Positions 1 through 5,662 of a stretch of 6,503 nt of DNA are shown one piece after another. The notes under the pieces are model-generated. The model ran no database searches. It worked only from the letters and a program-made list of their open reading frames with translations, and was not told the origin of the DNA. How positions within the stretch are numbered: the stretch's first letter is position 1; each line of letters starts with the position of its first letter. Origin of the DNA: JAVBKA01 sp031546715 (GTDB lineage Bacteria; Bacillota; Clostridia; Oscillospirales; UBA929); contig JAVBKA010000074.1 of assembly GCA_031546715.1 (NCBI GenBank), positions 1-6,503 on the forward strand, read 5' to 3'. The translations under genes and the position numbers were made by a program.

Positions 1-556
1 TGACGCCGCAATCAGCCCCGGCAACTCAGGCGGTCCGCTCATTAACGCTTACGGCGAGGTTATAGGTATTGTTTCCGCAAAAAGCGTTGATACCGGTGTT
101 GAAGGCATTGGCTTTGCAATCCCCGTAGAAATTGCAAAAAATATTATTGATGAACTCATTGAACACGGTTATGTTACAGGACGCCCCTTTATCGGCATTG
201 CAAATATGACCACCATAACCTCACAGATGAGCAAGTACTACAGTATTCCTATAGGCGTTCACATCGGTTCAGTCATGGAGAATACAGCCGCAGATAAGGC
301 AGGATTAGCTGCCGACGATGTTATTACAAAGATTAACGGCATCAGCGTCACGTCAATTCAAGACATTTTGAAAATCAAGCGAGACTATAAAGCAGGCGAC
401 GAAGTTACAATCACGTACACAAGAGACGGCAAAGAATACACCTGCAAACTCACTTTTGACGAGCAAAAACCAACAACAGAAGAGGTTGCGCCGCCAGCTC
501 AAGAATTTAACCCTCGCAATCAAAACCCCAATACAGATGACGGCGACGGAATGTAA
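1..556 (+). CDS. htrA: HtrA/DegP-like serine protease with PDZ domain, C-terminal part (5' end outside window)
   Basis: This is the 3' part of an S1C-family (trypsin-like) envelope serine protease that cleaves misfolded or specific extracytoplasmic proteins. The reading frame is open from base 2 and gives 184 residues before the TAA at 554-556. Visible residues 5-12 read SPGNSGGP, the family motif around the catalytic serine (Ser9, codon 26-28). They are followed by the closing strands of the protease barrel (GVEGIGFAIPV, about 33-42). A single PDZ domain spans about 62-152, opening at RPFIGI and containing the typical GLAADDVITKING segment (101-113). The last 30 or so residues are Pro/Asn/Asp/Glu-rich, probably disordered. 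The catalytic His and Asp and any N-terminal membrane anchor lie upstream of the window. It sits 74 bases ahead of a two-component system on the same strand, a common arrangement for envelope-stress proteases. The family call is firm; the symbol htrA is by family only. Confidence 0.93.
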   Translation, partial: DAAISPGNSGGPLINAYGEVIGIVSAKSVDTGVEGIGFAIPVEIAKNIIDELIEHGYVTGRPFIGIANMTTITSQMSKYYSIPIGVHIGSVMENTAADKAGLAADDVITKINGISVTSIQDILKIKRDYKAGDEVTITYTRDGKEYTCKLTFDEQKPTTEEVAPPAQEFNPRNQNPNTDDGDGM

Positions 557-568
557 ATTATAAGCTCT

Positions 569-592
569 GACTGGGCGCGTATGCGCCCAGTT
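569..592 (+). terminator. GC-rich hairpin after the htrA-like gene, weak or partial terminator
   Basis: The arms CTGGGCGC (571-578) and GCGCCCAG (583-590) are exactly complementary around a GTAT loop. An A-T pair and a G-U pair can extend the stem outward to 569-592. It begins 12 bases after the protease stop codon. The downstream tract is TTGTTGTATATT, only moderately T-rich, so termination is probably incomplete. No convincing promoter is visible in the roughly 40 bases between the hairpin and the next start codon, which fits read-through into the regulator gene. It could instead be an mRNA-stabilising or processing structure. Confidence 0.6.
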
Positions 593-630
593 GTTGTATA
601 TTACAGCACACAAAAGAAAGGTATGTTGTT

Positions 631-1293
631 ATGAGAGTTTTAATTACAGATGACGAAGTACGAATCAGGCGTTTAGTGGGAGACTTTCTAAGGCGAGATG
701 GCTTTGAAATCTTAGAGGCAGCTAACGGGCAACAGGCAGTGGATATCGTTCGGGAAACGCCAAACCTTTCACTGGTTATCATGGACGTTATGATGCCTGT
801 TTTAGACGGCGTTGACGCAACCCGTGAAATCAGAACCTTTTCGAAGGTGCCAATTATAATGCTCACTGCTAAAAGCGAGGAAGAAGATGAGCTGACGGGC
901 TTTGTTAACGGCGTTGACGATTACCTCACCAAGCCATTTTCCATTCCGGTTCTTCTTGCGCGCGTCAGGGCAATATTAAAACGCGGCTCAGAGGTTGAAT
1001 CAACGGAGTACAGTATCGGCGAAATCACTCTGGACACACGGGCGTACAGTGTAAAAGTTTCGGGAGAAACCGTCGAACTGACCCCCCGCGAGTTTGAATT
1101 TTTACTGTACCTTATGAAAAACAAAAATATCGCCCTTTCCCGCGAACAAATTCTCAACTCCGTATGGAATTATGACTTTTTTGGCGATGCCAGAACGATA
1201 GATACCCATGTAAAAAACCTCAGAACAAAGCTTGGTCCTGCCGGTGATATCATCAAAACCGTCAGAGGGCATGGTTACAAGCTGGAAGGATAG
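631..1293 (+). CDS. OmpR-family response regulator (system 1)
   Basis: This is a 220-residue DNA-binding response regulator, full length for the OmpR/PhoB family and cytoplasmic. The receiver domain (1-118) has the acidic pair Asp7/Asp8, the phosphoacceptor Asp52 in the strand VIMDVMMP, the switch Thr79 (MLTA), Tyr98 and the conserved Lys101 (TKPF). A winged-helix domain (about 125-219) follows, opening with the LTPREFEFL signature (150-158). Its recognition helix is around 187-200 (DARTIDTHVKNL), and it ends with the wing VRGHGYKLE. The ATG at 631 is preceded by AGAAAGG (615-621) at a 9-base spacing and fits the usual domain start MRVLITDDE. The adjacent kinase starts 14 bases after its stop, so the two should be cotranscribed and form a cognate pair. 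All phosphorylation residues are intact, so it should be a functional activator or repressor. Its targets are unknown; regulation of the upstream protease gene is possible but not shown. Confidence 0.95.
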   Translation: MRVLITDDEVRIRRLVGDFLRRDGFEILEAANGQQAVDIVRETPNLSLVIMDVMMPVLDGVDATREIRTFSKVPIIMLTAKSEEEDELTGFVNGVDDYLTKPFSIPVLLARVRAILKRGSEVESTEYSIGEITLDTRAYSVKVSGETVELTPREFEFLLYLMKNKNIALSREQILNSVWNYDFFGDARTIDTHVKNLRTKLGPAGDIIKTVRGHGYKLEG

Positions 1294-1297
1294 GAGA
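1292..1297 (+). promoter_or_regulatory. Ribosome binding site for histidine kinase 1, overlapping the regulator stop codon
   Basis: AGGAGA at 1292-1297 overlaps the TAG stop of the preceding regulator (1291-1293) and lies 10 bases before the ATG at 1308. This supports the 1308 start and suggests that ribosomes finishing the regulator could reinitiate on the kinase. Confidence 0.7.
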
Positions 1298-1307
1298 AAT
1301 TGTCAGC

Positions 1308-2825
1308 ATGATTGCAGTAAGTCAGAAGAAGCGGTTTAGCTTAACTATAAAGCTATTTATAATGGTGGCTTTTGTTTTACTGCTCAATTTAGTGCTGGTT
1401 TGGGGATTTGGCAGATTTTATCTTGAGGATTTTTACGCCAAAGAAAAGCAAAACCAAATAACCGATGCCTTTTCAACTCTTAAGCTCAATCAGTCCATAA
1501 TAATTGACGAACTTAAAAATGCAGACGACACTGGTGACGTTATCTCCCAAATAGAGAACCAAAATATTAGAATAACCTTGGCTGTTGTTGCAAAAAACAC
1601 AATTTACTCCGTATACACTACCCTATCAAAGGTTTCACAGACTGAAGCCCGACCATTTCCAAGGGTCTATCCTGTTACTGGCGCATTATCGAGGTTTCCG
1701 CAAATGATATCAGTCCTGACCCTTGATGATTACCGTTTCGTTGACTTTCCCGATGACGCACTGGAAAGTGACCAGCTTCGCCTCTTCGGCAGACTTGGGG
1801 ACGATATGTATGTCTTACTTGAAACGCCCCTTGAGCCTATCAGCGAATCAGCGGCTTTGGCAACACGTTTTTCCTTACTCACAGGCTTCATCGCATTTGC
1901 GGCAGGTATTTTAATCACGATTATTCTTTCAACCTTACTTACAAAGCCTCTCCGTCAAATGACCAGCGTTGCAAAACGACTTGCCGAGCATGATTTTTCT
2001 GAACGTGTGTATGTCAACACCTCTGATGAAATTGGCGAGCTGGGCGTAAGCATCAACAGCATGTCGGATTCATTGCAGAGCTACACCAATGAGATTACTG
2101 CCGTAAACCAACAGCTAAAGCTAGATATTGAGGAACGTATGCTAGCCGAGCAGGCTCAAAAGCAGCTTGTATCCAACATTTCTCATGAGCTGAAAACTCC
2201 CCTTTCAATAATTTCAGGTTACGCGGAAGGCCTACGGAGTGGCATAGTATCTGATGACGAAATGCGCAACGAATATTGCGATATTATCATTGATGAATCA
2301 AAAAATATGACCCATATGATACAAAACCTACTGAGGCTCGCCAAGCTGCAAAGCGGCAAAAGTACACCGATTTATTCAGATATTAACCTATCAGTAATGA
2401 CCGATACTCAACTCAACTCATTTTCTCTGATGTCCGACCAGCGGAACGTCACAATTATCAGAGATTATGAAGAAAATGAGTATGTAAACGCCGACAAGGA
2501 TAGCTGTGAGCAAGTACTGAGAAATTACCTCAGCAACGCTTTACGTCATGTTAACGATGCGGGAACAATTAAGGTTAGCTTTGTTCACAAGGGTAACAAT
2601 TTGCGTATAGAGGTTTACAACACTGGTTCGCATATTGACGAAAACGACCTAGAGCGCATTTGGGACAGCTTTTACCGCAGTGACAGCGCACGAAGTAGAG
2701 ATTCAGGCGGAAACGGTCTTGGCTTGTCAATAGTCAGAGCGCATATGCAAATGCATTCAATGCCCTTCGGTGTAATGAACTGCGTTGACGGTGTTATGTT
2801 TTTTGCAGAGTTTAAGTCTTGTTGA
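1308..2825 (+). CDS. Membrane sensor histidine kinase with HAMP domain (system 1)
   Basis: This 505-residue kinase autophosphorylates on a histidine and passes the phosphate to its partner, most likely the regulator immediately upstream. It has a first membrane segment (about 13-34), an extracytoplasmic domain of about 150 residues (35-186) with no motif I recognise, and a second membrane segment (about 188-211). A HAMP linker (about 212-264, TKPLRQM...DEIGELG) and a coiled stretch lead into the dimerisation domain, with H-box SNISHELKTPLS and phospho-His293. The ATPase domain has an N-box with Asn406 and Asn410 (LRNYLSNALRHV), an F-box IWDSFYRSD (451-459) and a G2 box GGNGLGLSI (467-475). 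The G1 box is the odd part: it reads YNTGSHI (437-443) where the canonical form is DxGxGI, with Asn438 in place of the adenine-contacting Asp. From memory, a subset of Firmicute kinases shares this NTG/NSG form with a conserved IWDxFY segment after it, so I expect an active enzyme. The signal sensed is unknown. Confidence 0.94.
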   Translation: MIAVSQKKRFSLTIKLFIMVAFVLLLNLVLVWGFGRFYLEDFYAKEKQNQITDAFSTLKLNQSIIIDELKNADDTGDVISQIENQNIRITLAVVAKNTIYSVYTTLSKVSQTEARPFPRVYPVTGALSRFPQMISVLTLDDYRFVDFPDDALESDQLRLFGRLGDDMYVLLETPLEPISESAALATRFSLLTGFIAFAAGILITIILSTLLTKPLRQMTSVAKRLAEHDFSERVYVNTSDEIGELGVSINSMSDSLQSYTNEITAVNQQLKLDIEERMLAEQAQKQLVSNISHELKTPLSIISGYAEGLRSGIVSDDEMRNEYCDIIIDESKNMTHMIQNLLRLAKLQSGKSTPIYSDINLSVMTDTQLNSFSLMSDQRNVTIIRDYEENEYVNADKDSCEQVLRNYLSNALRHVNDAGTIKVSFVHKGNNLRIEVYNTGSHIDENDLERIWDSFYRSDSARSRDSGGNGLGLSIVRAHMQMHSMPFGVMNCVDGVMFFAEFKSC

Positions 2826-2890
2826 CCTTGTTTATCACGCTCCTCTCCTCTGTCGAAACTTTTCACAAATAAATTCAAGCTTTTTTATTT

Positions 2891-2918
2891 TTGAGTTAAT
2901 CAGCACATTTTTAATAAT
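2891..2918 (+). promoter_or_regulatory. Candidate promoter for the second two-component operon
   Basis: A TTGAGT element (2891-2896) and an AATAAT element (2913-2918, five of six matches to TATAAT) are 16 bases apart, a sigma-A-like arrangement. Transcription would begin near 2925, placing the hairpin at 2933-2979 at the very 5' end of the mRNA. A competing possibility is the extended -10-like TGTTATGCT at 2956-2964 inside the hairpin loop region, but its -35 is poor. The region is A/T-rich, so chance matches are likely. Confidence 0.4.
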
Positions 2919-2928
2919 TTCTTAAGAA
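2919..2928. promoter_or_regulatory. Palindrome TTCTTAAGAA, possible operator
   Basis: This ten-base perfect palindrome lies directly downstream of the candidate -10 element, overlapping the predicted start of transcription. A protein bound there could block initiation. OmpR-family regulators more often bind direct repeats, and no second copy at a suitable spacing is visible. TTCTTAAG also occurs by chance inside coding sequence in this window, so an operator role is a guess. Confidence 0.25.
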
Positions 2929-2932
2929 TTAC

Positions 2933-2979
2933 CCCTCCTTAGTGTAAGAAATAGCTGTTATGCTACTTACTAAGGAGGG
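2933..2979 (+). repeat. Long inverted repeat with consensus Shine-Dalgarno in its 3' arm
   Basis: CCCTCCTTAGT (2933-2943) and ACTAAGGAGGG (2969-2979) are exact reverse complements over 11 bases. The stem can continue with AAG (2946-2948) against CTT (2966-2968) and TAGC (2952-2955) against GCTA (2962-2965), leaving small bulges on the 5' side and a TGTTAT loop. A further outer pairing of AAGAA (2924-2928) with TTCTT (2981-2985) is possible. The 3' arm contains TAAGGAGG, the full complement of the 16S rRNA 3' end, and the 5' arm CCTCCTTA mimics the anti-Shine-Dalgarno. The tail CTTCTTGTGTTAT is too T-poor for a confident intrinsic terminator. It could be a terminator for system 1, a 5'-leader structure for system 2, or a DNA operator. 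Confidence 0.7.
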
Positions 2980-2983
2980 CTTC

Positions 2984-3025
2984 TTGTGTTATATTAATAC
3001 TATTAAAAATACACTTATGAGGTGA
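2984..3025 (+). CDS. Possible 13-codon leader peptide upstream of regulator 2
   Basis: A TTG at 2984 lies five bases after the AAGGAGG of the hairpin's 3' arm. It opens a 13-codon frame ending in TGA at 3023-3025, which overlaps the GAGGTGA ribosome binding site of the next gene. The peptide would read (M)CYINTIKNTLMR. A GTG two bases further on, in another frame, would give only three codons (MLY). A strong ribosome binding site with no other gene behind it, and a stop inside the next gene's binding site, are what a translationally coupled leader would look like. The start codon is weak and the ORF is short enough to arise by chance. Confidence 0.25.
   Translation: MCYINTIKNTLMR
3019..3025 (+). 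promoter_or_regulatory. Ribosome binding site of regulator 2
   Basis: GAGGTGA ends three bases before the ATG at 3029, with its GAGG core six bases from the start. It is a strong site and fixes the start of the second regulator. Its last three bases are also the stop codon of the candidate leader ORF. Confidence 0.8.
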
Positions 3026-3028
3026 ACA

Positions 3029-3721
3029 ATGAGAATTCTGGTCTGTGACGACGATAAGGAAATCTGCGAGGCAATTGCAATATACTTAAAAAACGAGGGC
3101 TACGAGGTAGACAACGCTCATGACGGCATAATGGCATTAAACAAGCTTCGTGAAAATGACTATCAGCTTTTGGTTATGGATATCATGATGCCAAATATGG
3201 ACGGACTACGGGCAACCATGAAAATTCGTGAAATCCAGAACGTTCCAATATTGCTCTTATCCGCCAAAGGTGAGGATTCTGACAAGGTTTTAGGCTTATC
3301 AATCGGAGCTGACGACTATATGGTCAAGCCCTTCAACCCCCTTGAGCTAATCGCCAGAGTAAAAAGCCTTCTAAGGCGGTACACACAACTTGGCTCAATT
3401 GCTTCCAGCCCCAAGACATTCAAAACAGGCGGTCTTGAGATTAATGACGAAACGAAGGAAGTCACAGTTGACGGTCAATGCATACGGCTTACAGCAATCG
3501 AATTTGGAATCCTCAGCTTTTTAGCTCAAAATATAGGCAAAGTTTTTTCTATCGAGCAAATATACGAAAAAGTATGGAGCGAAAGTGCCTACAACTCTGA
3601 GAATACAGTCACGGTACACATCAGGCGCATACGAGAAAAAATTGAGATTAACCCGAAAGACCCAAAATATTTAAAGGTGGTGTGGGGCATTGGTTACAAA
3701 CTTGAAAAAATTACTCATTAG
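3029..3721 (+). CDS. OmpR-family response regulator (system 2)
   Basis: This is a 230-residue cytoplasmic response regulator. The receiver domain (1-118) carries the acidic cluster Asp7-Asp9, phosphoacceptor Asp51 (LLVMDIMMP), Ser78 at the switch position (LLLSAKG), Tyr97 and the conserved Lys100 (VKPF). A linker (about 119-132) leads to a winged-helix DNA-binding domain (about 133-227) with LTAIEFGIL (154-162), a recognition helix around 190-205 (SENTVTVHIRRIREKI) and the terminal wing VWGIGYKLE. It resembles the VanR-like group of Firmicute regulators, but no glycopeptide-resistance genes are present, so no specific name is justified. The first receiver helix (EICEAIAIYL) differs strongly from that of regulator 1 (RIRRLVGDFL), which suggests separate kinase specificity. 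Its last 32 bases overlap the start of the kinase gene, so the pair is cotranscribed and probably coupled in translation. Confidence 0.95.
   Translation: MRILVCDDDKEICEAIAIYLKNEGYEVDNAHDGIMALNKLRENDYQLLVMDIMMPNMDGLRATMKIREIQNVPILLLSAKGEDSDKVLGLSIGADDYMVKPFNPLELIARVKSLLRRYTQLGSIASSPKTFKTGGLEINDETKEVTVDGQCIRLTAIEFGILSFLAQNIGKVFSIEQIYEKVWSESAYNSENTVTVHIRRIREKIEINPKDPKYLKVVWGIGYKLEKITH
3673..3680 (+). promoter_or_regulatory. Ribosome binding site deciding the TTG start of histidine kinase 2
   Basis: AAAGGTGG (3673-3680), inside the regulator coding sequence, lies nine bases before the TTG at 3690. No in-frame ATG or GTG lies nearby. A second in-frame TTG at 3702 is possible, but spacing favours 3690. 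Either choice leaves the first membrane segment intact. Confidence 0.55.
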
Positions 3722-5597
3722 TACTAAGTGGAAAATTATTATAATCGTTGCCGCTGTCATATCGATAAGCGTAGTTTTTTTAACATATTATGCCAACGAC
3801 CAAATACGAAGAACGTTAGACCTTGATTACTACAGGACAAATGATTTAGTAGGCGATTATTTTTCCAATCGGCAATTTGATAAAAGCAACACGCTACATT
3901 CCTTATTCTCGGATGCAGTAAGCTACGGGAATAGCGACACATATATTGAAACTGATCGAATCAGCGGGGAATTCAATTATTATATTCTTAAGGATGGCAA
4001 AGAATACACTAATACTTCAATGAATCCTGAAGATTTTGGGTCTGAAAAGGCATATATGCTGTTCTCAAATGATAATGGCGTTGTAGCGGCTGAAAGCAAT
4101 ATTGTTGGATATTTACCTTTTAGTTTTGACAACTATCAAATATACTCCACAAGTAAACTTTACGTTGCTCTTAAGGCTCATATGTATGACCATTATGAAG
4201 ACGTTTATTATGGCAATCGTAATCCTTACATTTTTAACTTCATCGTATACAGATTATTTTACTTCATTTTCGTATTTTTGCAGCTTATTTTCATCACTTC
4301 ATGCGTGTTGTCATACATTGGGGAGCATAAAAATGCAAAGGTACGTTTCTATGATAAAATTTGGATTGAAGTAATAATTATAGCTAATTTATTCCTCTAT
4401 TTCTTATTCCCCTATGCGGTTGGCGAGATCATGGTACTTGGCATTGGCATGAGCTTGGCAAGCTTCATTGTTATCCCTGCAACGATGCTGGTGGTTATGC
4501 ATATAGTTCGGTTGATATGTCTAAAAAGACTAGATAACGCTTCTTTTATTGCAAAATTCATAGTTCATCCAGTAATAAGAGCTGTAAAGTCACTTAGAAA
4601 AACTGTTACCATTCGCGCAAGACTTCTTGTTTCCGTTGGAATCATCCTTGGAGTGTACTCATTTGCAATGATGCTACTAACAGGCTTCAACGAAACTGCG
4701 TTTATTGTAGCCATATTTTTTTCCCTGTTTTGCTTCATAGCAATATCGCTAGTTTTGCGCACAACCTCCCACAAGCTCGACAAAATAGCAAAAAACCTCA
4801 AGCAAATCAGCGAGGGTAACATTACGGAAAAACTTCCAGATATGGGCGGGTCTCCTATCGGGCGCATGGCCAATGACGTTAATCATATTTCTGAAGGACT
4901 GCAAGTAGCAATTGAAAAGGAAATTGTTGCAGAACGTATGAAATCAGAGCTTGTAACAAACGTTTCTCACGATTTACGCACGCCGATGACTTCAATACTC
5001 ACATATATTGACCTCATAAAAACCGAAGGACTGCAATCCGAAAATGCACATAAATACTTTGACATTATCGACCAAAAGTCAAAACGCTTGCAAACTTTAA
5101 CTGATGATTTACTCTCCATTTCAAAAGCGTCATCGGGAAATATTGAGGTATCACTTGAAAAAATTGATTTGAGAGCCTTAATAAATCAATCTCTCGGCGA
5201 GCTGACTGACAAGGTCACCAGCGCAAACCTTGATTTTCGTGTCTCAGGCGAAAACGTATACGTTTTATCTGACGGCAAGCTCCTCTGGCGTGTAATTGAT
5301 AACCTGTTTTCAAACATTTTTAAGTACGCTATGCCGTCGTCTAGGGTATATGTATCAGTTTTATCTGATGAATTGCATGGAATCTTACAGTTTAAAAACA
5401 TTTCGCAAAACGAACTGCCAACTGTTCCCCAGCTTCTTGCCGAACGCTTCACACGAGGCGACGAATCCCGAAATTCGGAAGGTAGCGGTTTAGGTCTTGC
5501 AATTGCAAAGAGCTTTACTGAAAGTCAGCAGGGGGAATTCGCCATAGATGTTGACGGTGACCTGTTTAAGGTCACGATTAAGATTCCCCTAGTATAA
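3690..5597 (+). CDS. Multi-pass membrane sensor histidine kinase (system 2)
   Basis: This 635-residue kinase presumably phosphorylates the regulator it overlaps. It starts at TTG. A first membrane segment (about 15-34) is followed by an extracytoplasmic domain of about 150 residues (35-183), rich in Tyr, Asp and Asn, that I do not recognise. A group of hydrophobic segments follows (about 184-210, 224-242, 246-275, 311-331, 335-356), giving about six passes, well above the usual two. A HAMP-like linker (about 357-408) leads to the dimerisation domain with H-box TNVSHDLRTPMTS and phospho-His427. The ATPase domain has Asn538 and Asn542 (IDNLFSNIFKYA), an ERFTRGD F-box (585-591) and GSGLGLAIA (598-606). 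The G1 box is absent as such: FKNISQNEL (568-576) replaces DxGxGI. From memory, a common clostridial kinase group has the same KNIS form and the same SRNxEGSGLGL and DGDLFKV segments, so this looks like subfamily character, not decay. The signal is unknown. Confidence 0.93.
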   Translation: MVTNLKKLLISTKWKIIIIVAAVISISVVFLTYYANDQIRRTLDLDYYRTNDLVGDYFSNRQFDKSNTLHSLFSDAVSYGNSDTYIETDRISGEFNYYILKDGKEYTNTSMNPEDFGSEKAYMLFSNDNGVVAAESNIVGYLPFSFDNYQIYSTSKLYVALKAHMYDHYEDVYYGNRNPYIFNFIVYRLFYFIFVFLQLIFITSCVLSYIGEHKNAKVRFYDKIWIEVIIIANLFLYFLFPYAVGEIMVLGIGMSLASFIVIPATMLVVMHIVRLICLKRLDNASFIAKFIVHPVIRAVKSLRKTVTIRARLLVSVGIILGVYSFAMMLLTGFNETAFIVAIFFSLFCFIAISLVLRTTSHKLDKIAKNLKQISEGNITEKLPDMGGSPIGRMANDVNHISEGLQVAIEKEIVAERMKSELVTNVSHDLRTPMTSILTYIDLIKTEGLQSENAHKYFDIIDQKSKRLQTLTDDLLSISKASSGNIEVSLEKIDLRALINQSLGELTDKVTSANLDFRVSGENVYVLSDGKLLWRVIDNLFSNIFKYAMPSSRVYVSVLSDELHGILQFKNISQNELPTVPQLLAERFTRGDESRNSEGSGLGLAIAKSFTESQQGEFAIDVDGDLFKVTIKIPLV

Positions 5598-5610
5598 TAC
5601 TAATCACTTA

Positions 5611-5662
5611 TTAAAAAAGAACTGCCTATGAGAGTTTGAACTCCCATAGGCAGTGTTTTTTT
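5611..5662. terminator. Bidirectional intrinsic terminator between convergent genes
   Basis: ACTGCCTATG (5621-5630) and CATAGGCAGT (5645-5654) are exactly complementary. After a single A/C mismatch the stem continues with GAGT against ACTC around a TTGA loop. On the plus strand it is followed by G and seven T (5656-5662). On the minus strand the A-rich run at 5613-5620 reads as TCTTTTTTAA after the stem. It therefore ends both the second kinase transcript, whose stop is at 5595-5597, and the minus-strand EF-G-like transcript, whose stop codon at 5661-5663 touches the T run. Confidence 0.93.

Larger units (their letters stand above)
2826..3028 (+). other. Intergenic region between the two signalling operons
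   Basis: This 203-base non-coding stretch separates the first kinase from the second regulator. Its first 65 bases are unremarkable, with a pyrimidine-rich patch (2840-2850) and an A/T-rich stretch (2865-2900) that lacks a good hairpin, so no clear terminator for the first kinase is seen there. From about 2891 onward it holds a candidate promoter, a palindrome, a long hairpin and a possible leader ORF, each listed separately. The largest hairpin might also serve as the terminator of the first system, although its T tail is poor. Confidence 0.75.

Noticed and set aside
353..1157. Minus-strand open frames opposite the protease and regulator 1
   Set aside because: They lie opposite well-supported genes, show no protein family features, and lack ribosome binding sites. 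They are shadows of plus-strand codon use.
2865..2900. A/T-rich stretch as an intrinsic terminator for kinase 1
   Set aside because: There is a T-rich run, but only weak, interrupted A/T pairing upstream of it and no GC-containing stem.
2933..2943. Fragment of a 16S rRNA 3' end (CCTCCTTA)
   Set aside because: The match covers only the anti-Shine-Dalgarno core, with no further 16S sequence around it. It is better explained as one arm of the inverted repeat.
4102..4374. A 90-codon plus-strand open frame inside kinase 2
   Set aside because: It is fully contained in the kinase membrane region in another frame. Its hydrophobic character reflects T-rich codons of the real gene.
3029..5597. A VanR/VanS glycopeptide-resistance sensor pair
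   Set aside because: The resemblance is only at the general OmpR-family level. The kinase has about six membrane segments, and no vanH, vanA/B or vanX genes are present.
5621..5654. Inverted repeat as an insertion-sequence end or attachment site
   Set aside because: It sits exactly between two convergent stop codons with T tracts on both sides, no transposase is nearby, and there is no flanking duplication. A bidirectional terminator explains it fully.
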